Part shown: positions 19,350-28,241 of the stretch, piece by piece
Layout: the number at the start of each line of letters is the position of its first letter
How positions within the stretch are numbered: the first letter of the stretch is position 1
DNA from: Phycisphaeraceae bacterium
GTDB lineage: Bacteria; Planctomycetota; Phycisphaerae; Phycisphaerales; Phycisphaeraceae
Direction of reading: 5' to 3'
Assembly: GCA_002716625.1 (NCBI GenBank)
Contig: PBAS01000059.1
Span: 1-48,418, forward strand
DNA: 48,418 bases
Notes under the pieces: generated by a model
What the model saw: only the letters and a program-made list of their open reading frames with translations
The model's database searches: none
What the model was told of the DNA's origin: nothing
Program-made: the position numbers and the translations under genes

Positions 19350-19955
19350 TTATTTGTGGCTGATATATGTGCTGTTTTTTAGCCAGAACCGCAAAGGTTT
19401 ATGAGTCCATTCCGCTGCATGGGCAATGCCGATGCGTGGCCCGGTGGCAACCTGTTGGGACTGCAGCGGGGTGGCACGAATTCGTTCTATGAAGACCCTC
19501 TTGCTCTTGACCAGATCGATGCGGTCTAGCTGGCGATCAATCTGAAGTGCCTTGGCCAACTTGGCTGGGCCGGAGCATAGGTCGGTATCACATTTGGCGG
19601 CTGGGCGGCGGCGGTACATTGCTTGCATCCCATCGACCGGCTCCAATGCCCGAAGTAATACCGCTACAGGCTCATCCTCAACGCCGGCAACGACATTCAC
19701 GCAGTGATGCATGCCGTAGGTGAAATACACATAGGTATGACCTCCGTCTCGCCACATGGATTCGTTGCGTGCTGTTCGTCTCCCGTTGCAGGTGTGTGCT
19801 GCTTTGTCAGGTATACCCAGGTATGCTTCAGTTTCGACAATGAGTCCAGATACACGTTGCCTGCCATTGACGTGCACAAGCAAATGCCCCAATAGCTCGC
19901 GAGCCACTTTTACCACGTCACGACGATAAAACGATCGGGTTAGATAAGTAGGCAT
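19350..19955 (-). CDS. mpg: 3-methyladenine DNA glycosylase (AAG/MPG family)
   Basis: The enzyme flips out and cleaves alkylated purines, starting base excision repair. The 201-residue length fits bacterial AAG proteins. Seen are FYRRDVVKVARELLG at the N-terminus, the catalytic-region VETEAYLGIPDKAAHT, the YVYFTYGMHHCVNVV core, the VLLRALEP strand and the C-terminal GPRIGI. It is the last gene of the minus-strand run that starts with the lipoprotein at 24037, 53 bases after ccsA, and it converges on the isomerase-like gene with a 29-base gap. Confidence 0.92.
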   Translation of the reverse strand: MPTYLTRSFYRRDVVKVARELLGHLLVHVNGRQRVSGLIVETEAYLGIPDKAAHTCNGRRTARNESMWRDGGHTYVYFTYGMHHCVNVVAGVEDEPVAVLLRALEPVDGMQAMYRRRPAAKCDTDLCSGPAKLAKALQIDRQLDRIDLVKSKRVFIERIRATPLQSQQVATGPRIGIAHAAEWTHKPLRFWLKNSTYISHK

Positions 19956-20008
19956 GTTTACGCAGTTGGGTTGGTGGCGGTCTCTTTCGAGATAGGTAAC
20001 GGTGGCTG

Positions 20009-21733
20009 TTACTTTGGTGAACCATCATTGGCCTGTTGCCGAGTCTGGGAACGGGTCGTGACGCGAAAACTTCGCCAGCAACTCAGTGGCAGACAGCCGA
20101 TGGCCATGATGAGAAGTTGACTGGCCATGAAAAATGCAAGCCAGAATATAGCGGATTCGATAAACCCATAAGCATGCAGCCCTACCCCAAGCATGTTGGT
20201 ACCTTTCCATGACCAACTGGTCACGATATTGCCGAATACTGCAAGAATGGCCATCCCTCTTTGTTTCACGAGTCCCCCCCAGCGGGCATGCAGAACCAAG
20301 GCGTTCCAGAGAACAATCAACACCGCTCCATTTTCTTTTGGATCCCATCCCCAGAACCGACCCCACGATTGGTCGGCCCAAATGCCGCCAAGTACGGTTC
20401 CTACGAAGCTGAACAGTAACGCAAAACAGAGAATGCCATAGAGCATCTGCCCCATCTTTTTGCTTTCACCGGCAGATAGTGATGAGGTCAATACGCCACG
20501 TAAAATGAAGACAAGCCCGATCAGTCCAGCCAGGTAGGTAGCTGAATAGCCCAAAACGATGACGACGACATGTGTGGCCAACCAGAAGTTGGTGTCAAGG
20601 ACAGCCACCAGTACCGCCATGGTATCTCCATCGCCAGTTAATGCCCACGCTACCAGTAAAGTCAAAAAGCCGCTGGTTGCTGCTAGCAATGTTGGGATAC
20701 CATTGCGGTAGAGGTATTCCAGAACCAGGCACATCAGGATGCACCCCCAGCCTATAAAGATTGCCGATGAATAGAGGTTGGTAACCGGTGGCCGTCCAGA
20801 AAGATAAATACGGGTAGCGATTCCTCCTGTGTGTACCAAAAAGGTTAGCAGGAGGATGCTCATGGCCGCAGCCTGTAGCGGTTGGGTGAAAGCGATCCAG
20901 GAGAGAAAAATAAGAATCGTAATGAATACGTACAGTACGCGGCATTGTGCAAACGGTGCATAATGGTTGAAAAGCGTTTCATGGCGTGCCTGGCGTGTCG
21001 CCATAGGTTCATTCTCTTGATAGATGTCAGCTAGATTCTTAACGGATTGGTTGAAATGATCAGCATGTTGTTTGTTAAAGGCCTCCAGAACCTTCCTCCA
21101 TGCCCGCATACCAGGTAGGGGTTGCCCTGAGGTCTCGGTGTAATTGGCGGCGGTTGCGGCATCCATCCAATCGTGTTGAGGTGAGATGGGTGGAATCAGG
21201 TGTAGAGAGCGGTAGTTGGCCAAAGCATCATAAAGCGTTAAATGGCTGGCCAACTCAACCACCTTGCGTTGAAATAGGCTGCGTTTTTGAGATGGTATCT
21301 GGCCGGCAAGTTGTGCCTGGCGAATTAGTTCAGTGCCATGCTCGCGGATGGATCTGGCAGAAAAGTGTTTTTTGTCAGTTTTTTGCCAGCCAAAGATAGC
21401 CAGGACATCAGGGTGGTCGATGCGAAAAACCTCGTATTCTTCAGCAGTCGTGGGACGGCTTAGTACATCCAGCAGCCAGTGTGCAGCGTTCAGGTCGAGA
21501 GTCTGGTTTTCCAGCTTTTGCCTACCGCTAATCACCATCAGGCAGTTGCGAGCGACGGTGTCAAAGGGTTTGACCCGGCCCTTATAGGACACCGGCACCT
21601 TTGCCAAGGCGTTGATATTAAAGTCAGAATCCGTGCCAGATGGTTTTAAGGGTATCAGCAGGTAGGCAGCGCATATTGATATGAGCAGTATGGGAACCGT
21701 CCGGCTGGCAGTGTGTCGCTCGTATTTGGTCAT
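20009..21733 (-). CDS. ccsA: Cytochrome c biogenesis protein CcsA/ResC type
   Basis: With ResB/Ccs1 it exports and attaches heme to c-type apocytochromes on the outer face of the membrane (system II). From the chosen ATG at 21733 the protein is 574 residues: an N-terminal membrane helix, a soluble ~280-residue region, then about eight membrane helices. The tryptophan-rich heme-handling motif is WADQSWGRFWGWDPKENGA. Conserved histidines lie in THVVVIVLG and near the C-terminus (GLHAYGF). The frame is open to 21829, but the 21733 ATG overlaps the resB stop in an ATGA, the classic sign of translational coupling. The long soluble insert is more typical of planctomycete-like CcsA than of B. subtilis ResC. 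Confidence 0.9.
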   Translation of the reverse strand: MTKYERHTASRTVPILLISICAAYLLIPLKPSGTDSDFNINALAKVPVSYKGRVKPFDTVARNCLMVISGRQKLENQTLDLNAAHWLLDVLSRPTTAEEYEVFRIDHPDVLAIFGWQKTDKKHFSARSIREHGTELIRQAQLAGQIPSQKRSLFQRKVVELASHLTLYDALANYRSLHLIPPISPQHDWMDAATAANYTETSGQPLPGMRAWRKVLEAFNKQHADHFNQSVKNLADIYQENEPMATRQARHETLFNHYAPFAQCRVLYVFITILIFLSWIAFTQPLQAAAMSILLLTFLVHTGGIATRIYLSGRPPVTNLYSSAIFIGWGCILMCLVLEYLYRNGIPTLLAATSGFLTLLVAWALTGDGDTMAVLVAVLDTNFWLATHVVVIVLGYSATYLAGLIGLVFILRGVLTSSLSAGESKKMGQMLYGILCFALLFSFVGTVLGGIWADQSWGRFWGWDPKENGAVLIVLWNALVLHARWGGLVKQRGMAILAVFGNIVTSWSWKGTNMLGVGLHAYGFIESAIFWLAFFMASQLLIMAIGCLPLSCWRSFRVTTRSQTRQQANDGSPK

Positions 21734-22950
21734 GCGGTTTGGTGACGTAGAAAACGGATTAGAGTCATGCCAAAGTGGATAAGCATGCCAGTTCCAGCCA
21801 GCAGGCATGCAATATAAGGCGTCTGCCATGCGGGGTTGTCAACCACCTGAAGGACGGTTCCAAAATCAGGGCCATCATCACTCTTCCTAAGCCAGTTAGC
21901 CTGGTAAAAAGTCTCTCCGTGATATCGCAGGGGGTGATTCATGTAGATAAGTACATTGCGATCTTCATGGTGGGTCGGATCACTTAAATGAATATCACTG
22001 GAAAAGTTTTTCGCAATTTTTGTTCCCGTATATCGGTCGTGACTAAATTCATTGAGTCGGATCGCATACGGCTTGTAATAGCGCCGAAAACGAAGATACA
22101 GGTGGTATTGTTGATCCTCGACCTGGACACGCTGGCCAACAATGCGGATGTCATCTTGACGAAATAGCGGTGACAGCACGAATCGCCCTAATGATTCATC
22201 TTCTCGACGGATTTGGATGATGATGGCTGGCGGATCAACTGACTGTGCGCCGACACCGGTAACACGGGATTGTTCAATTACCCGGTGTGTGACACCCAGG
22301 CCGTGATCAGCTTGGGGTGGATCGGTGTCATTGGGAACGCGGCGCTGGACAATGGCGTTGGGCATGAACCGTTCAACTCGGATTTGGAATGGGAGCCGCA
22401 CATGGTCGATTACGGAACGTTGTTCTAATGCCGATTGACTGATCGCCAGCACCTGGTCATGTTCTGGGAATGCGTGATTAACTACCGCCAACTCAACTTC
22501 ACGAATGTCGTGGGCCCATCGGGTTGTCTGGCCTTCGTAGATGGGCATTTGTGTCTCGAGGGCAAATGCCCCGGTAATTCCTTCACCAACCAGCAGCAAG
22601 ATGATGGCAGTGTGGATCAGGATGATGCCACTACGCTTCAATGTAAGCTTGAAACGGGTGGCGTGAGCCGCCAGTAAATTAATCAGTAGCAGCAGGCCAA
22701 GGGTTGTACCACCGGGCCAGGGGAAGGCTCCAGGGAATATTTGCTTACCGATTTCCGGGCGTGGCAAAAAGACCTGCAGTGGAACCCAGACCACGAAGCT
22801 GCGGAAATATTTCTCGACAACATGCCAAATGCCGTTATCAATCTGGGCCCATGTTGCTGAGAATATCAGCACAATGGACATGGCCATCAATACAACGGTC
22901 AGCCGCAAGGATGCAATAGGTCGACACAGGTCTTTAATCGCATTGCCCAT
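21730..22950 (-). CDS. resB: Cytochrome c biogenesis protein ResB (Ccs1)
   Basis: ResB is the partner of CcsA in system II cytochrome c maturation. The 406-residue product has membrane helices near the N-terminus (LRLTVVLMAMSIVLIFSATWAQ, then two more by ~125). A large exported domain of beta character follows, with YMNHPLRYHGETFYQANW near the end, and a last helix (ACLLAGTGMLIHFGM). The LRLTVVLM...ATWAQ start and MNHPL...FYQ motif are diagnostic. I chose the ATG at 22950, 4 bases after the stop of the upstream gene; a TTG at 22983 would overlap that gene by 29 bases. Confidence 0.88.
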   Translation of the reverse strand: MGNAIKDLCRPIASLRLTVVLMAMSIVLIFSATWAQIDNGIWHVVEKYFRSFVVWVPLQVFLPRPEIGKQIFPGAFPWPGGTTLGLLLLINLLAAHATRFKLTLKRSGIILIHTAIILLLVGEGITGAFALETQMPIYEGQTTRWAHDIREVELAVVNHAFPEHDQVLAISQSALEQRSVIDHVRLPFQIRVERFMPNAIVQRRVPNDTDPPQADHGLGVTHRVIEQSRVTGVGAQSVDPPAIIIQIRREDESLGRFVLSPLFRQDDIRIVGQRVQVEDQQYHLYLRFRRYYKPYAIRLNEFSHDRYTGTKIAKNFSSDIHLSDPTHHEDRNVLIYMNHPLRYHGETFYQANWLRKSDDGPDFGTVLQVVDNPAWQTPYIACLLAGTGMLIHFGMTLIRFLRHQTA

Positions 22951-22954
22951 GTTT

Positions 22955-24037
22955 TTATCTTGTAAAATGAATGGATTGGACAAATGACACGAATCTTGGT
23001 TTTTCCTTTTGAATTAATGGATCGGGTCCCATCATCTTGAAGAACCAGACATTGTCACCATGGCCAATGACGGCTACCAGCATACGCTGGGGATGACTAC
23101 GTTCTGTACGTGGGCCAATGAGATCCAAAAGATTACCGGCAGCATTGACAGTTTCGATCAGTTCGATTGGTTGTTTCTCGTCATTATCAATAGCTGGCAA
23201 TCCCACCTGTTTACGCCATCGATTAATGTTATCCAACGCTGTTCCAACGTTTCCAGTGAACATGACGACGGCGATTTCACCTTGATGCATATCATCATTT
23301 ACGGTGAAGGCAACTTGCCGTGGTGGTTGGGGTGTTTGATGTATTTGCCAGTTATCGGGGGCGTTGAATGTGATAGGAGCTTTGGGTACATCGAACTTTA
23401 TGGATGCCAGAAATTGCTGCAATGAGTCAGACTCGACCTCGATGGTGGTTGCGGGGCCGATCAGGTCAAAGAACCAGACTCGATCAGGCATGGGCAGGAT
23501 GACCACCACGCGGCGTTGGCGGGCTTGCTGGTCATCGGGCGGGCCAAGCAGATCAACCCGGGAGGCCCTATGTCCGGCAATGGAAATTTTGTTGACGGAT
23601 TGTTCCATCTGTTGGTTGCTTGCAACGGGCAGTCCCATGAGACGACGCCAGCGGGTGACGTTAGCGATTGGCGACCGGCTTTCAGGTGTATTAGGCAGTG
23701 GAATGATTTTGAGTTCCGCTTGTTGTGATGGCGGTCCGATCAAGAAGGTCGCTAAGCGTAATCCCGAACCGGGTTGTTCCAGCCAATGTTCTGGTGCAGA
23801 CCAGGTGGGCTCCTTGGATGGCGTTGCCCTTTCGCTGGCGAAATCATGGTGTCGTGACCGGACGGTTGGGTTCATCAACTGCCGAATTTTTGCCGGTGGC
23901 GGGGTGTCTTTGGGGGCCTGATAGACCCGGATCTGTTCGTCTTCACAGGCACAAAGACCAAATGAGGTTGCACAAACGAGGCTGATCAGCCGAAAACTCA
24001 TCTGTAATGCACCGTTTTTCTTCATTGGTTTAACCAT
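22955..24037 (-). CDS. Predicted lipoprotein with two tandem repeat domains, in the resB-ccsA operon
   Basis: The 360-residue product has a signal peptide with a lipobox (L28-C29-A30-C31), so it should be lipid-anchored outside the inner membrane. The rest is two copies of one ~135-residue domain (about 78-216 and 222-360). Each copy shows W..PE/D.W, an NVTRWRR.MGLP / NINRWRKQVGLP motif, D-L-x-GP, a basic pair before a hydrophobic strand, and VWFF...GP. The fold may resemble PsbP/DUF1795-type domains; that is a guess. It ends 4 bases before resB and leads the operon, so a role in cytochrome c assembly or heme delivery is plausible but unproven. An ATG at 24025 is an alternative start. Confidence 0.8.
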   Translation of the reverse strand: MVKPMKKNGALQMSFRLISLVCATSFGLCACEDEQIRVYQAPKDTPPPAKIRQLMNPTVRSRHHDFASERATPSKEPTWSAPEHWLEQPGSGLRLATFLIGPPSQQAELKIIPLPNTPESRSPIANVTRWRRLMGLPVASNQQMEQSVNKISIAGHRASRVDLLGPPDDQQARQRRVVVILPMPDRVWFFDLIGPATTIEVESDSLQQFLASIKFDVPKAPITFNAPDNWQIHQTPQPPRQVAFTVNDDMHQGEIAVVMFTGNVGTALDNINRWRKQVGLPAIDNDEKQPIELIETVNAAGNLLDLIGPRTERSHPQRMLVAVIGHGDNVWFFKMMGPDPLIQKEKPRFVSFVQSIHFTR

Positions 24038-24054
24038 GATCAGGGGAATTTATA

Positions 24055-24091
24055 TGGCATTTCAATGCCAAGGTATGGGGCGGAACCCCAT
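24055..24091 (-). promoter_or_regulatory. Two adjacent palindromes upstream of the lipoprotein-resB-ccsA operon
   Basis: TGGCATT-TC-AATGCCA (24055-24070) and ATGGGG-CGGAA-CCCCAT (24075-24091) lie 18 to 54 bases upstream of the lipoprotein ATG. A TATAAA-like box in the minus direction overlaps the near edge. They could be operators for a heme- or redox-responsive regulator, or leader hairpins. The rest of the 24038-24370 gap holds only the korA promoter. Confidence 0.4.
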
Positions 24092-24294
24092 TTATAGCCT
24101 AGTGGGAATCATTCATGACGGATTACTTTGAAGCATAGTATTTATATCCATGCAGGGGGAAAAGTTCGCTGTCACAGGTTGAAATTTCAGACTTGGTTAA
24201 ATATAGAGCAATCTATGCTGGGGTTGGGTATTAGGTATGGTGGGAATATGACAGCCGAGACCTTGGTTGGCCGATACTAGGTCAGGTTCTGTGT

Positions 24295-24323
24295 TTGGCG
24301 GACTTGAATCATATGGCTAGAAT
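24295..24323 (+). promoter_or_regulatory. Predicted sigma70-type promoter of korAB
   Basis: TTGGCG (24295-24300), a 17-base spacer and TAGAAT (24318-24323) form a reasonable promoter. The start near 24330 gives a ~40-base leader with an AGGAG ribosome site 9 bases before the korA ATG. Confidence 0.5.
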
Positions 24324-24370
24324 AATCCGCCCGTATTACAGTACAACCATACTGCTAGGAGCAATACTGC

Positions 24371-26356
24371 ATGGTTGCCGGTACGAAAGACGAGAGGGGC
24401 TCGAAGCCGGTCACCAACCGCAGTTCAGCTGTTGTATTCTTTGCCGGTGATTCCGGTGATGGGATGCAAAAAGCGGGCACGCAATTCACAGACACCGCGG
24501 CGATCGTAGGGAATGACGTGGCAACGCTGCCCGATTTTCCTGCAGAGATTCGCGCACCGGCCGGGACCGTTGCCGGGGTGTCTGGCTTTCAAATCAACTT
24601 TGCTGCCGACGACATCCATACACCAGGTGATGAAGTCAATGCATTGATCGCAATGAATCCTGCGGCCTTTAAGGCTCATATCGAGGATGTTGAGGTCGGC
24701 GGTATCGTAATTGTCAACGACAGTGAGTTTACCAAGGTCAACTTGCGCAAAGCAGGCTATAGCGAGGGATACAATCCACTTGATGATGAAAAGTTCACCC
24801 TTCGCTACAAGATCTACAAGGTCCCGATTAGTCGCTTAAATACTGAAGCATTGGCTGATTCAGGGTTGGGGGCAAAGAATATTGCTCAGTGCAAGAACAT
24901 GTTTGCCTTGGGGTTGATCTACTGGCTTTACGATCGACCGATCGATCCAACAGTCAAGTATCTTGATGACTATTACGGTCAAGTCAAAAATCTTCCCGAG
25001 GTATCCAAGGCAAATATAGCCACGCTGAAAGCAGGCTACTTCTTTGGTGAAACTACGGAGATGTTCCCGGTCCGATACCACGTGTCCAAAGCTGCGATCA
25101 AGCCAGGCAAGTATCGCAAAGTAACTGGCAACGAAGCGTTGGCGATGGGTTTGGTTGCTGCAGCTAAGCTTTCGGGCAAACAACTGGTTTACTGTAGTTA
25201 TCCGATCACACCGGCCAGCAATATTCTGCACAACCTGGCCGCGATGAGGCATTTCGGTGTTAAAACATTTCAGGCAGAAGATGAGATTGCTGCGGTCTGC
25301 GCTGCCATCGGTGCTGGCTTTGCAGGTCAGATTGGTGTGACCGGTACTTCCGGCCCGGGCATGGCGCTTAAATCCGAAGCCATTAATCTGGCAGTTATGA
25401 CGGAATTACCTCTGATCATTGTCGATGTTCAGCGTGGTGGTCCGTCAACGGGGTTGCCAACCAAGACAGAGCAGGCCGATTTGCTCCAGGCGATGTTTGG
25501 CCGCAACAGTGATAGTCCTCTAGTTATCCTGGCACCTCAATCGCCTGCTGACTGCTTTGATATAGCGCTCGAAGCTTCACGGATCAGCCTTAAGCATATG
25601 GTTCCGGTCATTATTCTTAGTGATTGTTATCTGGCTGATGGTGCTGAACCGTGGCTGATTCCTGATTCATGCGGTCTCAAGCCGATCGAGATTACGCACA
25701 GGACTGATCCTGATGGGTTTGAACCATACGCTCGTGACGAGAATTTGGTACGTCCTTGGCCCGTGCCGGGTACGCCGGGAATGGAACACCGTATAGGGGG
25801 GCTGGAGAAGCAGCACATCACGGGCGATGTGAGTTATGACGCGGAAAATCATCAATTGATGTCGGTAATCCGTCGTCGCAAGGTTGAACTGGTCGCCAAG
25901 CAGATCCCCCACCTACAAGTGCATGGCGAGTCCAGCGGTGACTTGTTGGTGATCGGGTGGGGTGGAACCTACGGTTCGATTCTCACCGCGGTTAACCGCG
26001 CGCAGCAGGCGGGGAAATCCGTTTCCTCGGCCCACCTGCGATATCTAAGTCCGATGCCAGGCAATCTGGGTGATGTGGTCAGAAGTTTCAAGAAGGTGCT
26101 GGTACCCGAACTTAATATGGGCCAACTTCGTCTCCTCCTACGTGCCCGGTTCCTTGTTGACGCCCGTGGCCTTAACAAGATCCAGGGTAAACCATTTTTG
26201 GTCGAAGAAGTTGAAGAGGCCATCGATCTAATGTTGGGGGGTGTTTATGGTGAACGTGAATTTCTGATGCCACGCCATCATCAGGTACGCCTTGAGGATC
26301 AAGAGTATGATTTGGGTGGGTGTCAGCAGGATTCAGCAGCATCCATCCCCATGTAG
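24371..26356 (+). CDS. korA: 2-oxoglutarate (2-oxoacid):ferredoxin oxidoreductase, fused gamma-alpha subunit
   Basis: With KorB it converts 2-oxoglutarate, CoA and oxidised ferredoxin to succinyl-CoA, CO2 and reduced ferredoxin. The 661-residue protein fuses the gamma domain (GDSGDGMQKAG at 26-36) to the alpha domain (SYPITPAS at 277-284, then QAEDEIAAVCAAIGAGFAG and TSGPGMALKSE) and ends with the transketolase-C-like part. The length and fusion match the two-subunit Kor type. AGGAG lies 9 bases before the ATG. It is followed by korB after 25 bases, and the sucCD genes nearby support 2-oxoglutarate as substrate, though 2-oxoacid specificity cannot be read with certainty. Confidence 0.92.
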   Translation: MVAGTKDERGSKPVTNRSSAVVFFAGDSGDGMQKAGTQFTDTAAIVGNDVATLPDFPAEIRAPAGTVAGVSGFQINFAADDIHTPGDEVNALIAMNPAAFKAHIEDVEVGGIVIVNDSEFTKVNLRKAGYSEGYNPLDDEKFTLRYKIYKVPISRLNTEALADSGLGAKNIAQCKNMFALGLIYWLYDRPIDPTVKYLDDYYGQVKNLPEVSKANIATLKAGYFFGETTEMFPVRYHVSKAAIKPGKYRKVTGNEALAMGLVAAAKLSGKQLVYCSYPITPASNILHNLAAMRHFGVKTFQAEDEIAAVCAAIGAGFAGQIGVTGTSGPGMALKSEAINLAVMTELPLIIVDVQRGGPSTGLPTKTEQADLLQAMFGRNSDSPLVILAPQSPADCFDIALEASRISLKHMVPVIILSDCYLADGAEPWLIPDSCGLKPIEITHRTDPDGFEPYARDENLVRPWPVPGTPGMEHRIGGLEKQHITGDVSYDAENHQLMSVIRRRKVELVAKQIPHLQVHGESSGDLLVIGWGGTYGSILTAVNRAQQAGKSVSSAHLRYLSPMPGNLGDVVRSFKKVLVPELNMGQLRLLLRARFLVDARGLNKIQGKPFLVEEVEEAIDLMLGGVYGEREFLMPRHHQVRLEDQEYDLGGCQQDSAASIPM

Positions 26357-26381
26357 GCATTGAATAATTAAGGATCCAGCG

Positions 26382-27386
26382 ATGTCCGCTCTATCTCTAA
26401 CAGCTAAAGACTTTGCTTCCGATCAGGATGTCAGATGGTGTCCGGGGTGTGGTGACTACGCCATTTTGAACCAGATGCGCAAAGTTTGTGCCAAGTTGGA
26501 AGCACGACGTGAAAACACCGTGTTTGTCTCTGGAATAGGCTGTTCCAGTCGCTTCCCCTATTACATGGATACATACGGTTTTCATAGTATCCATGGCCGC
26601 GCACCGGCGGTTGCAACCGGGGTCAAGATCGCGAATCCTGACTTGGATGTCTGGATGGTAACGGGTGACGGTGACGGACTATCCATCGGTGGCAATCATC
26701 TGATGCACGTGCTACGTCGCAATGTGAACCTGAAAATACTCTTGTTTAACAACCGGATCTATGGTCTGACCAAGGGACAGTATTCGCCCACGAGTGAAGA
26801 GGGCAAGAAGACGAATTCAAGTCCGATGGGTTCGATCGATCTGCCACTAAGCCCGGTATCGGTGGCGCTGTCTTCGGAGGCGAGCTTCGTGGCACGATGC
26901 ATCGACATCGATAAGAATCTTGGGGAGGTTTTAGAGCGGGCGGCTGCCCACAAAGGTTCGGCGTTTGTCGAAATCTATCAGGATTGCAATATTTTCAACC
27001 ATAAGGCATTTGAATACGCAACTGATCGAGCAGTTAAGGAGGAGCACATTATCCGCCTTGAACATGGCAAGCCTTTAATTTTTGGTAAGGATCGGGATAA
27101 AGGAATTCGCCTTCACGATCATAAACCGGAGGTGGTTCAACTGCGTAGTGGCATCAAGGAAGACGATCTGCTTTTCCATGATGAGCATGACGAGAGCTTG
27201 GCTTTCTTATTGAGTCGGATGAGTCACCCAGATTTCCCCGAGCCAATGGGGGTGTTTTACAGCATTGGAGATGATTGTTACGAGGATCTATTGACCAAGC
27301 AGATTCAAGATGCTGAAGCGGCTCGTGGCAAGGCTGACCTCAATGCCCTGTTTAATTCAGGCGACACCTATACGATTGAGGCATAG
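26382..27386 (+). CDS. korB: 2-oxoglutarate:ferredoxin oxidoreductase beta subunit
   Basis: This subunit binds thiamine diphosphate. The 334-residue protein has the N-terminal WCPGCGDYAIL (19-29), the IGCSSRFPYYMDTYGFHSIHGRA block, the metal/diphosphate motif GDGDGLSIGGNH (95-106) ending in NNRIYGLTKGQYSPTS, and a C-terminal extension. It lacks the 4Fe-4S ferredoxin domain, as expected for the two-subunit type. AAGGA precedes the ATG by 7 bases, and it is in one operon with korA. Confidence 0.94.
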   Translation: MSALSLTAKDFASDQDVRWCPGCGDYAILNQMRKVCAKLEARRENTVFVSGIGCSSRFPYYMDTYGFHSIHGRAPAVATGVKIANPDLDVWMVTGDGDGLSIGGNHLMHVLRRNVNLKILLFNNRIYGLTKGQYSPTSEEGKKTNSSPMGSIDLPLSPVSVALSSEASFVARCIDIDKNLGEVLERAAAHKGSAFVEIYQDCNIFNHKAFEYATDRAVKEEHIIRLEHGKPLIFGKDRDKGIRLHDHKPEVVQLRSGIKEDDLLFHDEHDESLAFLLSRMSHPDFPEPMGVFYSIGDDCYEDLLTKQIQDAEAARGKADLNALFNSGDTYTIEA

Positions 27387-27433
27387 AAAGGGCTGCCGGT
27401 CTTATATCAGCACCGGAGAATGCTCCGCCTGGG

Positions 27434-27439
27434 TATACT
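27434..27439 (+). promoter_or_regulatory. -10 box placed for a leaderless transcript of the M50 protease
   Basis: TATACT ends exactly 6 bases before the ATG at 27446. A CGGAG-AATG-CTCCG hairpin (27414-27427) lies directly upstream, and no -35 or Shine-Dalgarno sequence is visible. The site lies in the 59-base korB-protease gap. Confidence 0.5.
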
Positions 27440-27445
27440 CATTTC

Positions 27446-28168
27446 ATGCGACCCACTCACTTCTCCGGATCCTTTCCGCTATTTCGCTTGTTCGGCATAC
27501 AGGTTTGTCTGCACTGGTCATGGTTTGTGGTTGTTGCCTTGCTGGTACAAATACGAGTAAACCATACCGAAGGCCTTTCGATTATTGAAGCTTTCTCGCA
27601 GTTTATTACCTTGTTTGGAATCGTGTTGATGCACGAGTTTGGACATGCCTTGGCGTGTCGATCAGTGGGTGGCGAAGCCCACACAATTGTCTTGTGGCCG
27701 CTAGGTGGCGTAGCATTTGTCAAACCGCCGCCACGTCCTGGTCCCGTTTTGTGGAGTATTGCTGCGGGGCCATTGGTTAATGTCTTTCTGGTTCCTGTAA
27801 CCCTTTGCATATCGATCTGGTTCGATGGATCCTGGGATCCGCTTGACAGTACTTGGGCCATGTTGTTTTGGATGAACTTGGGTTTGCTGATCTTTAATAT
27901 GTTGCCAATTTACCCGCTGGATGGTGGTCAGATTCTACAGGCCCTGCTTTGGTTTGTGGTGGGAAGGGCGACAAGTTTGCGTATTTCGGCTTGGATAGGA
28001 TTGATTGCAGCCGGGGGTATTGCCGTGATGGCATTATCTTTTCAGGCGGTGTGGCTATTTATCATGACCCTATTCATAGGCTGGCAGGCATGGAAGGGAC
28101 TTCGTGTTGCCAGGTTCCTGGCACTTCAAGAGAAAGTGGGTCAGGGGTATTGGCCATCTCCTTATTGA
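27446..28168 (+). CDS. Site-2 protease (M50) family membrane metalloprotease
   Basis: These are multi-helix zinc proteases that cut substrates inside the membrane. The 240-residue protein has the zinc motif HEFGH at 63-67 (catalytic E64) and the third ligand in PLDGGQ (D159), with five to six hydrophobic segments. It lacks PDZ or CBS domains, so it is a minimal rhomboid-sized form of the SpoIVFB-like group. The target is unknown; regulated release of an anti-sigma factor is typical of the family, but none is adjacent. It follows korB by 59 bases and may have its own leaderless promoter. Confidence 0.88.
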   Translation: MRPTHFSGSFPLFRLFGIQVCLHWSWFVVVALLVQIRVNHTEGLSIIEAFSQFITLFGIVLMHEFGHALACRSVGGEAHTIVLWPLGGVAFVKPPPRPGPVLWSIAAGPLVNVFLVPVTLCISIWFDGSWDPLDSTWAMLFWMNLGLLIFNMLPIYPLDGGQILQALLWFVVGRATSLRISAWIGLIAAGGIAVMALSFQAVWLFIMTLFIGWQAWKGLRVARFLALQEKVGQGYWPSPY

Positions 28169-28241
28169 TCTTAACGGGTAACAAAGTGGCCTTTTATCCG
28201 GGGATCGGCGTAGTGCACCGTGATTCGAATACGTTGTGGCG

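Noticed and set aside
23364..23921. 185-residue plus-strand frame opposite the two-repeat lipoprotein
   Set aside because: Antisense shadow; the minus-strand frame has a lipobox and internal repeats, so it is the coding one.
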